Source: Megasphaera hominis
GTDB taxonomy: Bacteria; Bacillota; Negativicutes; Veillonellales; Megasphaeraceae
NCBI RefSeq assembly: GCF_014269395.1
Contig: NZ_JACOGK010000008.1
Span: 27,723-91,722 of the forward strand
Reading direction: 5' to 3'
Length of the DNA stretch: 64,000 bases
The number at the start of each line of letters is the position of its first letter. The stretch's first letter is position 1. The translations under genes and the position numbers were made by a program. Under the pieces are notes generated by a model, which was not told where the DNA came from, did no database searches, and saw only the letters and a list, made by a program, of their open reading frames with translations. This document shows, piece by piece, positions 44,415 to 55,508 of this stretch.

Positions 44415-45773
44415 ATGCTGACTATTCACGACATATTAGAAACGAATCAGATGATTCAAAAGAACAACCTCGATGTCCGTACGATTACGATGGGCATCAG
44501 TCTGCTCGACTGCTGCAGCAGTGACGGCAAGACGCTGTGCCGTAATATTTACGACAAGATTACGCGCTATGGCGAACATCTCGTACAGACCGGCAATGAT
44601 ATTGGCAATGAATTTGGCGTGCCCATTATTAACAAACGCGTTGCCGTTACACCTATTTCGATCGTAGCTGCCTGCAGCGACCTTACGGACTACGTGTCCG
44701 TCGCCCAGACCCTCGATAAAGCGGCTAAGGAAATCGGTATCGATTTCATCGGCGGCTTTTCAGCGCTCGTCGAACGGGGCTATACAGAAGGGGACCGCAA
44801 GCTCCTCGCTTCCATTCCCGAAGCACTGGCTACGACAGATCTCGTCTGCAGCTCTGTCGCCGTAGGCTCGACCAAGGCCGGTATCAACATGGATGCCGTA
44901 GCCGAAATGGGCCGTATTTTTAAAACCCTCGGGGAACTGACGAAAGAACACGACGCCTTAGGCTGTGCCAAGCTCGTCGTCTTCTCGAACCCTGTAGAAG
45001 ATAATCCCTTTATGGCCGGCGCCTTCCACGGCGTTACCCAGGGTGACAGCTGCGTCAGTGTTGGCGTCAGCGGCCCGGGCGTTGTCAAACGGGCCCTGGA
45101 AAGCGTCAAGGGTGAACCCTTCGATGTTGTTGCCGAAACGATTAAGAAAACAGCCTTTAAGATTACGCGCGTAGGCCAGCTCGTAGCCCAGGAAGCTTCG
45201 CGCCGCCTGAACGTGCCCTTTGGTATTATCGACCTGTCCCTGGCGCCAACTCCGGCCGTGGGTGACAGCGTTGCGGCTATTTTGGAAGAAATGGGCCTGG
45301 AAAGCTGTGGTGCCTGCGGTACGACAGCAGCCCTGGCGCTCCTCAACGACGCTGTGAAAAAAGGCGGTCTCATGGCCTCCAGCCGCGTTGGCGGCCTGTC
45401 CGGTGCCTTCATCCCCGTGAGCGAAGACAAGGGCATGATCGAAGCTGTCGAACGGGGCAGCCTGAGCTTGGAAAAATTGGAAGCCATGACCTGCGTATGC
45501 TCTGTTGGCCTCGATATGATCGCCGTACCGGGCGATACATCGGCAGCGACCATTTCGGCGATCATTGCCGACGAAGCAGCAATCGGCATGATCAACAACA
45601 AGACGACTGCCGTCCGCGTCATTCCCGTACCGGGCAAGACCGTTGGCGACGTCGTAGAATTTGGCGGCCTTTTGGGCCATGCCCCGATCATTGCGGTCAA
45701 TACCTTCCGCAACGATGAATTTATTGCCCGCGGTGGCCGGATTCCTGCACCCATGCGGAGCCTGACCAACTAA
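44415..45773 (+). CDS. PFL-family protein (UPF0210/DUF711)
   Basis: A 452-residue protein of the UPF0210 family, structurally related to pyruvate formate-lyase-like enzymes but lacking a shown activity. Conserved blocks include [38 protein letters not shown] and [16 protein letters not shown]. It is coupled to the ACT-domain gene with a 12-base gap. Confidence 0.92.
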   Translation: MLTIHDILETNQMIQKNNLDVRTITMGISLLDCCSSDGKTLCRNIYDKITRYGEHLVQTGNDIGNEFGVPIINKRVAVTPISIVAACSDLTDYVSVAQTLDKAAKEIGIDFIGGFSALVERGYTEGDRKLLASIPEALATTDLVCSSVAVGSTKAGINMDAVAEMGRIFKTLGELTKEHDALGCAKLVVFSNPVEDNPFMAGAFHGVTQGDSCVSVGVSGPGVVKRALESVKGEPFDVVAETIKKTAFKITRVGQLVAQEASRRLNVPFGIIDLSLAPTPAVGDSVAAILEEMGLESCGACGTTAALALLNDAVKKGGLMASSRVGGLSGAFIPVSEDKGMIEAVERGSLSLEKLEAMTCVCSVGLDMIAVPGDTSAATISAIIADEAAIGMINNKTTAVRVIPVPGKTVGDVVEFGGLLGHAPIIAVNTFRNDEFIARGGRIPAPMRSLTN

Positions 45774-45816
45774 AGCTCGTATGTATCACAGTATAAATGG
45801 AAAGTAGGCGTGTGTT

Positions 45817-46851
45817 GTGCTTGTATACTTTGTGCCCTTCTTTATAGCCTTGATCGTGGCCTATGCCCTGACTCCCAGCGTAAAAAAGCTGGCTATTAAA
45901 GTGGGCGCTATTGATAAACCGGATCCCAGAAAGGTCCATACCCATACCATTCCCCGTCTGGGGGGCTTGGCGATTTACTTTGGCTTCATGGCAGGCGTCT
46001 TGTATTCCATGCCCTTGAATCACGAAATGCTGGGCCTGCTTTTGGGTTGCTCGGCCATTGTCTGTATCGGTATTTGGGACGATATCTGCAATATTCCGGC
46101 GAAGGTCAAACTCGTAGGGCAGATCGTTTCTGCCTGTATTCCCGTGGCCTTTGGGATTCAGATCGAATGGTTGACCAATCCCTTTGGGACGCTCATCGTC
46201 CTGCCAGAAATCGTAGCCATTCCAGTGACTATTTTCTGGATCATCGGCTTTACCAATACGGTCAACCTGATTGACGGACTTGATGGACTGGCCGCAGGTG
46301 TTTCGTTTATTGCGTCTATTTCCATGTTTTTAATGGCTGTCAGCATGAACCAGTACTTGCCGGCTATGATCATCATTTCGATGGCTGGTGCCGCCCTGGG
46401 CTTCTTGCAGTACAACTTCAACCCTGCCAAGATCTTTATGGGTGACACAGGCAGTATGCTCTTGGGCTATACCATGGCTGTTACGGCCGTACTGGGCCTG
46501 GTCAAGACGGCGGCGACGATTGCCCTCGTCGTACCGGTCATCGCCCTGGGCCTGCCTATTTTAGATACGTTATTTGCCATTGTCCGCCGCAAGATGAGCG
46601 GTGTGCCCATTTTTACGCCGGACAAAGGTCATTTGCATCACCGCCTTTTAGCCTTGGGCCTGACCCAGAAACAGGCTGTACTGATCATGTACTGCGTCAG
46701 CGCTGTCCTGGGCCTCGTTGCGCTCTTCGTGGCCAGTGTAAACTACAAAACGGGCATCCTGACCGTAGCGATTGTTTTGGCAGTGATCATTTATTCAGCA
46801 AAACGAATTGGAATACTGCATAAAACGACAAATTCTACTCATAAACAATGA
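45817..46851 (+). CDS. WecA/TagO-like glycosyl-1-phosphate transferase (MraY family)
   Basis: A 344-residue membrane protein with about ten helices that moves GlcNAc-1-phosphate (or a related sugar) onto undecaprenyl phosphate. Family motifs are visible: VHTHTIPRLGG, NLIDGLDGLAAG, MGDTGSMLLGY and the basic HLHHRLLALGLT. The start is GTG 45817. The next gene is UDP-GlcNAc 2-epimerase, so the two probably work on an enterobacterial-common-antigen-like or O-antigen-type polymer. Confidence 0.88.
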   Translation: MLVYFVPFFIALIVAYALTPSVKKLAIKVGAIDKPDPRKVHTHTIPRLGGLAIYFGFMAGVLYSMPLNHEMLGLLLGCSAIVCIGIWDDICNIPAKVKLVGQIVSACIPVAFGIQIEWLTNPFGTLIVLPEIVAIPVTIFWIIGFTNTVNLIDGLDGLAAGVSFIASISMFLMAVSMNQYLPAMIIISMAGAALGFLQYNFNPAKIFMGDTGSMLLGYTMAVTAVLGLVKTAATIALVVPVIALGLPILDTLFAIVRRKMSGVPIFTPDKGHLHHRLLALGLTQKQAVLIMYCVSAVLGLVALFVASVNYKTGILTVAIVLAVIIYSAKRIGILHKTTNSTHKQ

Positions 46852-46862
46852 GTAGAATTTGT
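46828..46862 (+). repeat. 15-bp perfect inverted repeat over the wecA-like stop codon
   Basis: ACAAATTCTACTCAT (46828-46842) and ATGAGTAGAATTTGT (46848-46862) form a perfect stem with a 5-base loop that includes the stop codon of the upstream gene. There is no T tract, so it is more likely an mRNA-stabilising or processing hairpin than a terminator. Confidence 0.65.
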
Positions 46863-46883
46863 TCGATTTAAGGAGGATTTAGT

Positions 46884-48032
46884 ATGATAAAGGTAATGAC
46901 TGTTTTCGGAACCAGACCGGAGGCCATCAAGATGGCGCCGGTAGTACTGGAACTGAAAAAACATCCGGAACAGATCCAGACCGTAGTGGCCGTTACGGCC
47001 CAGCATCGCCAGATGCTCGATCAGGTTCTGGAGCTTTTCCAGATTCACCCCGACTATGACTTGAACATTATGAGCCAGAGCCAGACGCTTTACGATATTA
47101 CGACGCGGGCGCTGCAAGGCCTCAAGACGGTTATGGAACTGGAAAAACCGGATCTCGTCCTCGTGCACGGCGATACGACGACGACCTTTGCCGGTGCGCT
47201 GGCTGCGTATTACCAGCAAATTCCTGTAGGCCACGTAGAAGCAGGCCTGCGGACCGGGAATATCTATTCTCCTTTCCCAGAAGAAATGAACCGTAAACTG
47301 ACGGGCGCTATTTCGTCCATCCATTTTTCACCGACGCTGACGGCGCAGGGCAATCTCCTGCGCGAAGGTGTAAACCCGGACAACATATATGTCACAGGCA
47401 ACACCGTCATTGACGCCCTCATGAAGACCGTCAATGACGAGTACGATTTTACGGCGGAAGGACTGGAAGATGTGGATTTCAAGAACCACCGCATTATCCT
47501 TTTGACGACGCACCGCCGGGAAAACCTGGGCGAACCCATGCGCCATATCTACAAGGCGTTGCGCCAGATTGTAGAAGAAATCAAGGACACGGAAGTCGTC
47601 TTCCCGGTTCACCGCAATCCTCTCGTACGCAAGGTAGTCGAAGAAGAGCTGGCCGGCGTCGACCGTATCCACCTCATCGACCCCATGGAATACGAACCCT
47701 TTGCCAACCTTATGCATCATAGCTGTCTCGTCCTCACCGATTCCGGCGGCATCCAGGAAGAAGCCCCGTCGCTCGGCAAACCCGTTCTGGTCCTGCGCGA
47801 TACGACAGAACGGCCGGAAGCCGTAGATGCCGGCACGGTACACCTCATCGGTACGGACTACGATAAGGTATATAAAGAAACGAAGGAACTCCTGACGAAC
47901 GAAGGGGCTTACGCTGCTATGAGCAACGCCGTCAATCCCTACGGCGACGGACAGGCTTCGCGCCGTATCGTCCAGGCTATTTTATACGCTTTTGCCGGTG
48001 CAACGGAAAAGCCTGATGAGTTTAACGTTTAA
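46884..48032 (+). CDS. wecB: UDP-N-acetylglucosamine 2-epimerase (non-hydrolysing)
   Basis: A 382-residue enzyme producing UDP-ManNAc from UDP-GlcNAc. The family signatures VFGTRPEAIKMAPV, VHGDTTTTFAGA, GHVEAGLRTGN and DSGGIQEEAPSLGKPVL are intact. With the upstream transferase it points to synthesis of a ManNAc-containing surface polysaccharide. Confidence 0.94.
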   Translation: MIKVMTVFGTRPEAIKMAPVVLELKKHPEQIQTVVAVTAQHRQMLDQVLELFQIHPDYDLNIMSQSQTLYDITTRALQGLKTVMELEKPDLVLVHGDTTTTFAGALAAYYQQIPVGHVEAGLRTGNIYSPFPEEMNRKLTGAISSIHFSPTLTAQGNLLREGVNPDNIYVTGNTVIDALMKTVNDEYDFTAEGLEDVDFKNHRIILLTTHRRENLGEPMRHIYKALRQIVEEIKDTEVVFPVHRNPLVRKVVEEELAGVDRIHLIDPMEYEPFANLMHHSCLVLTDSGGIQEEAPSLGKPVLVLRDTTERPEAVDAGTVHLIGTDYDKVYKETKELLTNEGAYAAMSNAVNPYGDGQASRRIVQAILYAFAGATEKPDEFNV

Positions 48033-48117
48033 GTGACGACTTTCACAATAATATAAGCTAAGGGAATAAATAAAAAATATACATTTTTCCGTTTATTTGC
48101 TGATTCCTTAAACTTTA

Positions 48118-48146
48118 TTGATTTTACGAAAACGTCATGATAAAAT
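48118..48146 (+). promoter_or_regulatory. Promoter of the ATP synthase operon
   Basis: TTGATT (48118-48123) and TAAAAT (48141-48146) are 17 bases apart, ~135 bases before atpZ. The rest of the 48033-48279 gap is AT-rich and holds no gene. Confidence 0.65.
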
Positions 48147-48279
48147 AGCAGTGATATGAATAAATGAAAAGCAAGCATGAAAAAAAGTAAAGTTAATCCA
48201 CGGATAACCACCTGGCAGCTTCTGATTCATTCATATCTGCAAGGTAGAAATACGAATGAGAAGCCGGGAGAAAAACAGT

Positions 48280-48531
48280 ATGCACAAAAGAAAAGACCAC
48301 AATAATATGGATATATGGAACATTGCTGTTACGGCAGGCTCCATGGGTATGACACTTTTTGTCAGTATGTGTGTCGGCATCTTTTGTGGCTACTGGATTG
48401 ATTCGCATGCAGGAACCACGCCATGGGGCCTCATTATCGGTGGATTTTTCGGCGCTGCTACAGGCTTTTGGGGCCTTTACAAGAAGGCCCTGCGCTATAT
48501 GAACGAAGATTCACACCGGCATCACTCCTGA
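48280..48531 (+). CDS. AtpZ/AtpI-type small membrane protein
   Basis: An 83-residue protein with two helices (GSMGMTLFVSMCVGIFCGYWID and GLIIGGFFGAATGFWGLY), matching the AtpZ family that sits at the head of F-ATPase operons and has been linked to magnesium uptake or c-ring assembly. ATG 48280 has GGGAG at normal distance. Confidence 0.82.
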   Translation: MHKRKDHNNMDIWNIAVTAGSMGMTLFVSMCVGIFCGYWIDSHAGTTPWGLIIGGFFGAATGFWGLYKKALRYMNEDSHRHHS

Positions 48532-48551
48532 AAGGGAAGGTACGCACAACC

Positions 48552-48932
48552 ATGGAAGACTTTGTACGTTATGTAAAACGCACGCTGGTGCAGCTGGCGG
48601 GCCTGGCCTTTTTCGTCACAGCTTGTTTGGTGCTCGTGGGAAAAGGCCAGTACGTCAGCGGCTGGCTCATTGGCTGCGGACTGAACCTTCTGTATTTTAT
48701 TATGCTTTGCAGCCGCTCAGTCAAGGCACTCAAGCTCGATCCTGCTAAGGCGGCGGCAGTGATACGGGGCGGTTCGGCTTTGCGCATCTTGATGATCGTC
48801 TTAATGTTTATTGTCATTCTGCAGTTCCCGGCTATTAATTACTGGGCAGCTCTGGCAGGCATTTTGACGTATCGGATTCTCATTTACGCACAGGCTATTT
48901 ATACCGCTTTGTCACACGGAAAAAATAAATAA
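48552..48932 (+). CDS. atpI: ATP synthase subunit I
   Basis: A 126-residue protein with four hydrophobic helices, in the standard position between AtpZ and subunit a. AtpI helps c-ring assembly. Start ATG 48552 is used with GAAAGGGAAGG upstream; the open frame before it overlaps atpZ. Confidence 0.82.
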   Translation: MEDFVRYVKRTLVQLAGLAFFVTACLVLVGKGQYVSGWLIGCGLNLLYFIMLCSRSVKALKLDPAKAAAVIRGGSALRILMIVLMFIVILQFPAINYWAALAGILTYRILIYAQAIYTALSHGKNK

Positions 48933-48950
48933 GGAAAGGAGGCGCTTATC

Positions 48951-49622
48951 ATGGAGTTGCATACGGGTCACCATTTGGTCGTTCAGTTATTAGGTATGAA
49001 CGTCAATATGGATACGCTGTACATGACCTGGCTTACGGCAGCTATAGTTATTATTCTTACAGTTGCTGCGACCAGAGGCCATTCCCTGGTCCCTTCAGGC
49101 ATCCAAAATGTGATGGAAATGATCATTGAAGCCTTGTTGAAGCAATTTCAGGAAACATTAGGGCCAAAGTGGGGGCAGGTTGTCTCCGTTCTCTTGACCA
49201 TGTTTCTCTTCATCCTGGTGGGTAATGAATTAGGGCTTTTGCCGAGTCCGCATATTTTGGCTTCGCCTACCAATGATCTGAATACGACATTGGCACTAGC
49301 CTTGGTATCGACCTTTATGGTCCACTACATTGCCCTGAAAAACATGGGGCTTAAGAAGCATTTAAAGCACTATATGGAACCTTTTGCACCGTTCCTCATC
49401 ATGAACATCCTGGAAGAGTTCACCAAGCCGTTGACCTTGGCTTTCCGTCTATTTGGCAACATTCTGGCCGGTGAAATTCTGCTGGAAGTACTGTACGATC
49501 TCGTACCGGCCGGTGTACCGATGATTTGGATTGCATTTAGTCTTTTCATTGGCTTGATCCAGGCCTTTATCTTCACCATTCTGACAACTTCATACCTGAA
49601 AGATTCTATGGGAGAAGAGTAG
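48951..49622 (+). CDS. atpB: ATP synthase F0 subunit a
   Basis: A 223-residue membrane subunit with the half channels for the coupling ion. The conserved arginine lies in FRLFGNILAGEILLEVL, and FIGLIQAFIFTILTTSYL is the final helix. AAAGGAGG precedes the ATG. Confidence 0.95.
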   Translation: MELHTGHHLVVQLLGMNVNMDTLYMTWLTAAIVIILTVAATRGHSLVPSGIQNVMEMIIEALLKQFQETLGPKWGQVVSVLLTMFLFILVGNELGLLPSPHILASPTNDLNTTLALALVSTFMVHYIALKNMGLKKHLKHYMEPFAPFLIMNILEEFTKPLTLAFRLFGNILAGEILLEVLYDLVPAGVPMIWIAFSLFIGLIQAFIFTILTTSYLKDSMGEE

Positions 49623-49661
49623 AAATTCAAAATCACGCACAATCAAGGAGGATTTTAAATT

Positions 49662-49910
49662 ATGGGAACAGAATTTGTATTAGCATTATCCGTAATGGGC
49701 GCAGCAATTGGTATCGGTTTGGCAGCTATGGGCGCTGCTATCGGTGACGGCCATGCCGCATCGAAAATGTTGGAAGGTCTTGCCCGTCAGCCGGAAATGG
49801 GCGGCAAGCTCCTCGTTAACTTCCTGATTTCCGTAGGCTTGATTGAATCCATGCCTATCATCGCTGCCGTTATTTCGATCGTATTGGTATTTGCTAATCC
49901 TTTCAAATAA
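49662..49910 (+). CDS. atpE: ATP synthase F0 subunit c (two-carboxylate type)
   Basis: An 82-residue proteolipid hairpin that forms the rotor ring. The ion-binding helix 2 reads SVGLIESMPIIAA with E62-S63; the polar loop ARQPE is normal. In helix 1, aspartate D29 (AAIGDGHAAS) occupies the position where Na+-type c subunits have glutamine (GQGYAAG in Ilyobacter). Two acidic groups per site recall the Fusobacterium c ring, which carries two glutamates and binds Na+. Whether this ring uses Na+ or H+ is not settled by sequence. Confidence 0.95.
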   Translation: MGTEFVLALSVMGAAIGIGLAAMGAAIGDGHAASKMLEGLARQPEMGGKLLVNFLISVGLIESMPIIAAVISIVLVFANPFK

Positions 49911-49953
49911 TCGCCAAGTGCATACACATGCAGGGTAAAAGGAGGGAAATGCA

Positions 49954-50457
49954 TTGATCGATCTTAATGGAACACTGCTTTTCCAATTTGTCAACTTCTT
50001 CATCCTCGTTGCTATTCTGGCAAAGTTTGCGTACAAACCGATTCTCAAAGTATTGGAAGACCGCAGAAATAAAATTGCCACGGATATCAGCAGCGCTGAA
50101 GAAGCCCGTGCTACAGCAGAAAAGCTGAAAGCAGACTATGAAGCACAACTGCAGAAGGCCCACACGGAAGCACAGGCTATCGTTGATAAAGCGGTAAAAC
50201 AGGCTGATAAAGAAGCACAGGCACAGCTCGACGCTATCCGCGCACAGATCGCACGGGAAAAAGAAATTGCCCAGGCTGAAATCGTAAACGAACGAGAAGC
50301 GGCTATTCGTGAAATGAGAAATGAAGTAGTAACGCTGTCTATGGCTGTGGCAGAAAAACTGCTCCAAAAGAACATGGATACGGATATGAACCAGAAACTG
50401 GTGGCCGAATGTCTGAAGAGCTTTGATAAGCAAGCCGCAGCAGGTAAACAGGGATGA
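49954..50457 (+). CDS. atpF: ATP synthase F0 subunit b
   Basis: A 167-residue stator subunit with one N-terminal helix (LLFQFVNFFILVAILAKFAY) and a long Ala/Lys/Glu-rich coiled coil. The start is TTG 49954, which has AAAGGAGGG at the right distance; a nearby ATG is out of frame. It overlaps atpH by four bases. Confidence 0.94.
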   Translation: MIDLNGTLLFQFVNFFILVAILAKFAYKPILKVLEDRRNKIATDISSAEEARATAEKLKADYEAQLQKAHTEAQAIVDKAVKQADKEAQAQLDAIRAQIAREKEIAQAEIVNEREAAIREMRNEVVTLSMAVAEKLLQKNMDTDMNQKLVAECLKSFDKQAAAGKQG

Positions 50458-51023
50458 TTCCTGAAATCGTTTACAGCAAATACAGCCAGGCTATGTTCGA
50501 CATAGCAAAAGAGCAAGACAAGATAAACGAATTTGGCCAGCAGCTGCGCAGCATCCGGGATACGCTGCAGATGAATCCGGATTTATTAAAATTCGTGGAA
50601 CATCCGCTCATTACACCGGAAGCGAAGAAAGACACGTTAAAACAAATTTTTGCTGATGACGTATCGCCGCTCATTATGCAGTTCCTCTACGTCATGATCG
50701 ACCGGCGCAGAGATGCAGCGATCGTCGCGGCTATTGACGGGTTTATCGATTTGTCCCGTGCAGCTCAGAATATCGAAGTTGCCAAGATCCGTCTCGTCAA
50801 GCCTTTGTCAGCAGAAGAAGAAAAACAACTGGTTGCGTCCCTGGAAAAGATGACGGGCAAGCATATCGACCCGGTCTATACCATCGATCCGCATATTCTC
50901 GGCGGCATGGTAGTCCAGATTGGCGACCGACTAATAGACGGCAGTCTGCGCCGGCAGCTGCAGGATATGCAGCATGCGCTGTTACAGTCTGACGTAATGA
51001 ATGAGGTGACGGACGAACAATGA
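50454..51023 (+). CDS. atpH: ATP synthase F1 subunit delta
   Basis: A 189-residue stator subunit joining b to the F1 head. It has the helical N-terminal domain ([15 protein letters not shown]) and the [20 protein letters not shown]-terminal hallmark. It overlaps both neighbours by four bases. Confidence 0.94.
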   Translation: MIPEIVYSKYSQAMFDIAKEQDKINEFGQQLRSIRDTLQMNPDLLKFVEHPLITPEAKKDTLKQIFADDVSPLIMQFLYVMIDRRRDAAIVAAIDGFIDLSRAAQNIEVAKIRLVKPLSAEEEKQLVASLEKMTGKHIDPVYTIDPHILGGMVVQIGDRLIDGSLRRQLQDMQHALLQSDVMNEVTDEQ

Positions 51024-52555
51024 AAATGAAGCCAGAAGAAATTACGGCCATAATTAAAAAACAAATCGAAGACTACAATGTCGAAATGAACGTCGACGAC
51101 GTAGGCACCGTCCTGGAAGTCGGGGACGGCATAGCGCATATATACGGTTTGGATAAGGTAATGTCCGGGGAACTCCTGGAATTACCTAATGATGTATACG
51201 GCCTCGCCATGAACCTGGAAGAAGATAACGTTGGCGCCGTACTTTTCGGTGATGTCGAATCCATCAAAGAAGGCGACACCGTACGTCGTTCTGGTAAGGT
51301 TATGAGCGTACCTGTCGGTGAATCTCTCATCGGCCGTGTCGTAAACCCATTAGGGGAACCTATTGACGGCAAAGGAACTATTTCTGCCGCCCAGTATAAC
51401 CGCGTTGAAGTCATTGCCCACGGTATTGCTGACCGCCAGCCGGTTAAAGTACCGCTGCAGACAGGCCTCAAGGCGATTGACTCCATGGTCCCAATCGGCC
51501 GTGGCCAGCGTGAATTGATCATCGGTGACCGTGGTACCGGTAAGACGGCTATTGCCATCGATACGATTATTAACCAGAAGGATAGCGGTGTTATTTGCGT
51601 ATATGTCGCTATCGGCCAGAAAGCATCGACCATTGCCCGTGTCGTACGGACACTGGAAGAAAATGGTGCTATGGCGTATACCATCGTCGTAGCCGCTACG
51701 GCTTCTGACGGCTCGCCGCTCCAGTACCTGGCTCCGTATTCCGGCGTCGCTATGGCTGAATACTTCATGCATAAAGGCAAAGACTGCCTCTGTGTATATG
51801 ATGATTTGTCCAAACATGCCCAGGCGTACCGTGCCATGTCCCTGTTACTGCGTCGTCCGCCAGGACGTGAAGCCTATCCGGGCGATGTTTTCTACTTACA
51901 CTCCCGTCTGCTCGAACGGGCAGCGAAGTTGTCCGACGAACTCGGCGGCGGCTCCATTACGGCCCTGCCGATTATCGAAACACTGGCTGGTGACCTTTCG
52001 GCATACATTCCGACCAACGTTATTTCCATTACGGACGGCCAGATCTTCCTGGAAACAGAACTCTTCAACTCCGGCGTACGCCCGGCTATCAACGTCGGCC
52101 TTTCCGTATCCCGTGTTGGTGGTTCTGCCCAGATCAAGGCTATGAAGAAGATTGCCGGTACACTCCGTCTGAGCCTGGCTCAGTATCGTGAACTGGCAGC
52201 CTTTGCCCAGTTCGGTTCGGACCTCGATAAAAACACGAAGGCCCAGATCGATGCCGGTGAACGGACCATGCAGATGCTGATTCAGCCGCAGTACCAGCCA
52301 ATGGCGGTAGAAGACCAGGTTATTCAGATTTACGCAGCCGTTAAAGGCTATCTCATGCCGATTCAGGTAGAAGATGTTACGGAATTTGAAGACCAGCTGC
52401 TGAAATTCATGCACGCTAACTATCCGGAAGTCGGCGCGGACATTAAAGAAAAGAAAGAACTCGGCGCAGATACAGAAGAAACCCTCAAGAAAGCTATTGC
52501 TGAATTCACTAAACAGTTTGGTGCAAATCATCAATTAGTCAAAGAGGAGGAATAA
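51020..52555 (+). CDS. atpA: ATP synthase F1 subunit alpha
   Basis: A 511-residue nucleotide-binding subunit. P-loop GDRGTGKTA, the YVAIGQK segment and the signature [17 protein letters not shown] are intact. The start overlaps atpH (51020); a second ATG six bases later is an alternative. Confidence 0.97.
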   Translation: MKMKPEEITAIIKKQIEDYNVEMNVDDVGTVLEVGDGIAHIYGLDKVMSGELLELPNDVYGLAMNLEEDNVGAVLFGDVESIKEGDTVRRSGKVMSVPVGESLIGRVVNPLGEPIDGKGTISAAQYNRVEVIAHGIADRQPVKVPLQTGLKAIDSMVPIGRGQRELIIGDRGTGKTAIAIDTIINQKDSGVICVYVAIGQKASTIARVVRTLEENGAMAYTIVVAATASDGSPLQYLAPYSGVAMAEYFMHKGKDCLCVYDDLSKHAQAYRAMSLLLRRPPGREAYPGDVFYLHSRLLERAAKLSDELGGGSITALPIIETLAGDLSAYIPTNVISITDGQIFLETELFNSGVRPAINVGLSVSRVGGSAQIKAMKKIAGTLRLSLAQYRELAAFAQFGSDLDKNTKAQIDAGERTMQMLIQPQYQPMAVEDQVIQIYAAVKGYLMPIQVEDVTEFEDQLLKFMHANYPEVGADIKEKKELGADTEETLKKAIAEFTKQFGANHQLVKEEE

Positions 52556-52558
52556 GCT

Positions 52559-53416
52559 ATGCCGAGTGCACGCGAAATAAACCGACGGATTAAATCCGTT
52601 ACGAACACACAGCAGATCACCAAGGCCATGAAGATGGTTTCTTCCGTACGTCTGCGCCGTGCACAGGATCGCGCTTTGGCAACAGCCCCCTATACTGAAC
52701 AGCTCGAAGGGATGCTGCAGCGTCTGGCTGCGGCAACGCCCGGTGAAAACAATCCCTTGTTCCAGACGAGGGAAGTGAAACGGACGTGCTATATCATCAT
52801 CGGTGCCGATAAAGGGCTGGCTGGTGCCTTTAGTTCCAATATCAACAAGGCAATGGTCGAAGTGCTGCGGGATAAACCCCGGGCCGTGTCCTACCTTATT
52901 GTGACGGGTCGCAAGCCTGTCGAATACCTGAAGCATTTGCGGATTACGCCGGAATACAAGCGGACGGGCTTTTCTGATAAGCCTGAATTCACGCATGCCC
53001 AGGCTTTGGCACGGGAAGCGACGAATAAATTCCTCGACGGGACCGTCGATGAAGTGTATCTCATTTACACGAAGTTCAAATCGGCCCTTTCGCAGGAAGT
53101 AACGCGTACACGGCTTTTGCCCATCGCTCCGGAAAGCGTAGCCGGAGACGGGCCGTCCGAAGAATATCTGTTTGCTCCTGATGCGCAGCAGGTTTTATCG
53201 ACCTTGTTGCCCCAGTACATCGATATGTCTATCTACAACGGCCTGCTTCAGTCCGCTGCCAGCGAACTGGGCGCGCGTATGACTGCTATGACCTCGGCTA
53301 CAGATAATGCCAGCGACCTCATCGAAAAACTGACTGTCCATTACAACAAGGTACGTCAGGCCGGCATTACGAACGAACTGACAGAAATCGTCAGTGGCGC
53401 CAATGCGCTGCAATAG
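52559..53416 (+). CDS. atpG: ATP synthase F1 subunit gamma
   Basis: A 285-residue central stalk subunit. The N-terminal coiled coil (INRRIKSVTNTQQITKAMKMVS) and C-terminal coil (ARMTAMTSATDNASDLI) are both typical. It lies three bases after atpA. Confidence 0.96.
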   Translation: MPSAREINRRIKSVTNTQQITKAMKMVSSVRLRRAQDRALATAPYTEQLEGMLQRLAAATPGENNPLFQTREVKRTCYIIIGADKGLAGAFSSNINKAMVEVLRDKPRAVSYLIVTGRKPVEYLKHLRITPEYKRTGFSDKPEFTHAQALAREATNKFLDGTVDEVYLIYTKFKSALSQEVTRTRLLPIAPESVAGDGPSEEYLFAPDAQQVLSTLLPQYIDMSIYNGLLQSAASELGARMTAMTSATDNASDLIEKLTVHYNKVRQAGITNELTEIVSGANALQ

Positions 53417-53426
53417 CAGAGTGTGA

Positions 53427-54872
<1,446 letters not shown>

Positions 54873-54875
54873 GGC

Positions 54876-55298
54876 ATGGCAGAAACAGGCAAAAAACTCC
54901 ACCTGGAAATCATCACGCCCGATGCATCTGTATTGAGCGAAGATGTGGATTTTGTCCTCGTTCGTGCCCTCGATGGCGATCTGGGCGTCATGCCCAGCCA
55001 TGCACCGCTCATCGCCTCCCTGCGTATTTGGCCGCTCTATTATGAAATAGATGGCAAGCGGCACTGTGTCAGCGTTGCGCAAGGCTTCATGGAAGTCAAC
55101 AACAACGTCGTCACGGTCATCACGCCGGCTGCAGAAAAGCCGGAGGATATCGACGTAGAACGGGCCGAACGAGCCCGCAAACGTGCAGAAAAACGCTTGC
55201 AGGAACATCAGGCTGGTATCGATGAGGTACGGGCAGAAGCGGCTCTTAAAAGAGCATTGAGCCGTTTAGACGTGGCAAATTACCACGGTGGAAACTAA
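54876..55298 (+). CDS. atpC: ATP synthase F1 subunit epsilon
   Basis: A 140-residue subunit with an N-terminal beta barrel (LHLEIITPDASVLSEDVDFVLVRALDGDLGVMPSHAPLI) and a C-terminal helical pair (ERARKRAEKRL) that regulates ATP hydrolysis. It is last in the operon. Confidence 0.96.
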   Translation: MAETGKKLHLEIITPDASVLSEDVDFVLVRALDGDLGVMPSHAPLIASLRIWPLYYEIDGKRHCVSVAQGFMEVNNNVVTVITPAAEKPEDIDVERAERARKRAEKRLQEHQAGIDEVRAEAALKRALSRLDVANYHGGN

Positions 55299-55310
55299 CA
55301 CATAAAGAAA

Positions 55311-55356
55311 AAGCTGTGGAGACATGAGACACTCATGTTCCCACAGCTTTTTTGCA
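55311..55356 (+). terminator. Terminator of the atp operon
   Basis: AAGCTGTGG (55311-55319) and CCACAGCTT (55341-55349), with an inner ACATGAG/CTCATGT stem, then TTTTTT. Confidence 0.9.
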
Positions 55357-55508
55357 TGCCCAAAAGCTATTTGTCCGCAAGGCTTCCCATTAGATGGGCT
55401 GAATAAAATATTTCTAAAAAATATAGCTAATAATTTTAGTGGGACAGTCCTGTGTCTGTTGTATATGATACAATAGATGCAGAGAATAACGGAAGGAGCT
55501 TGAAGCTT

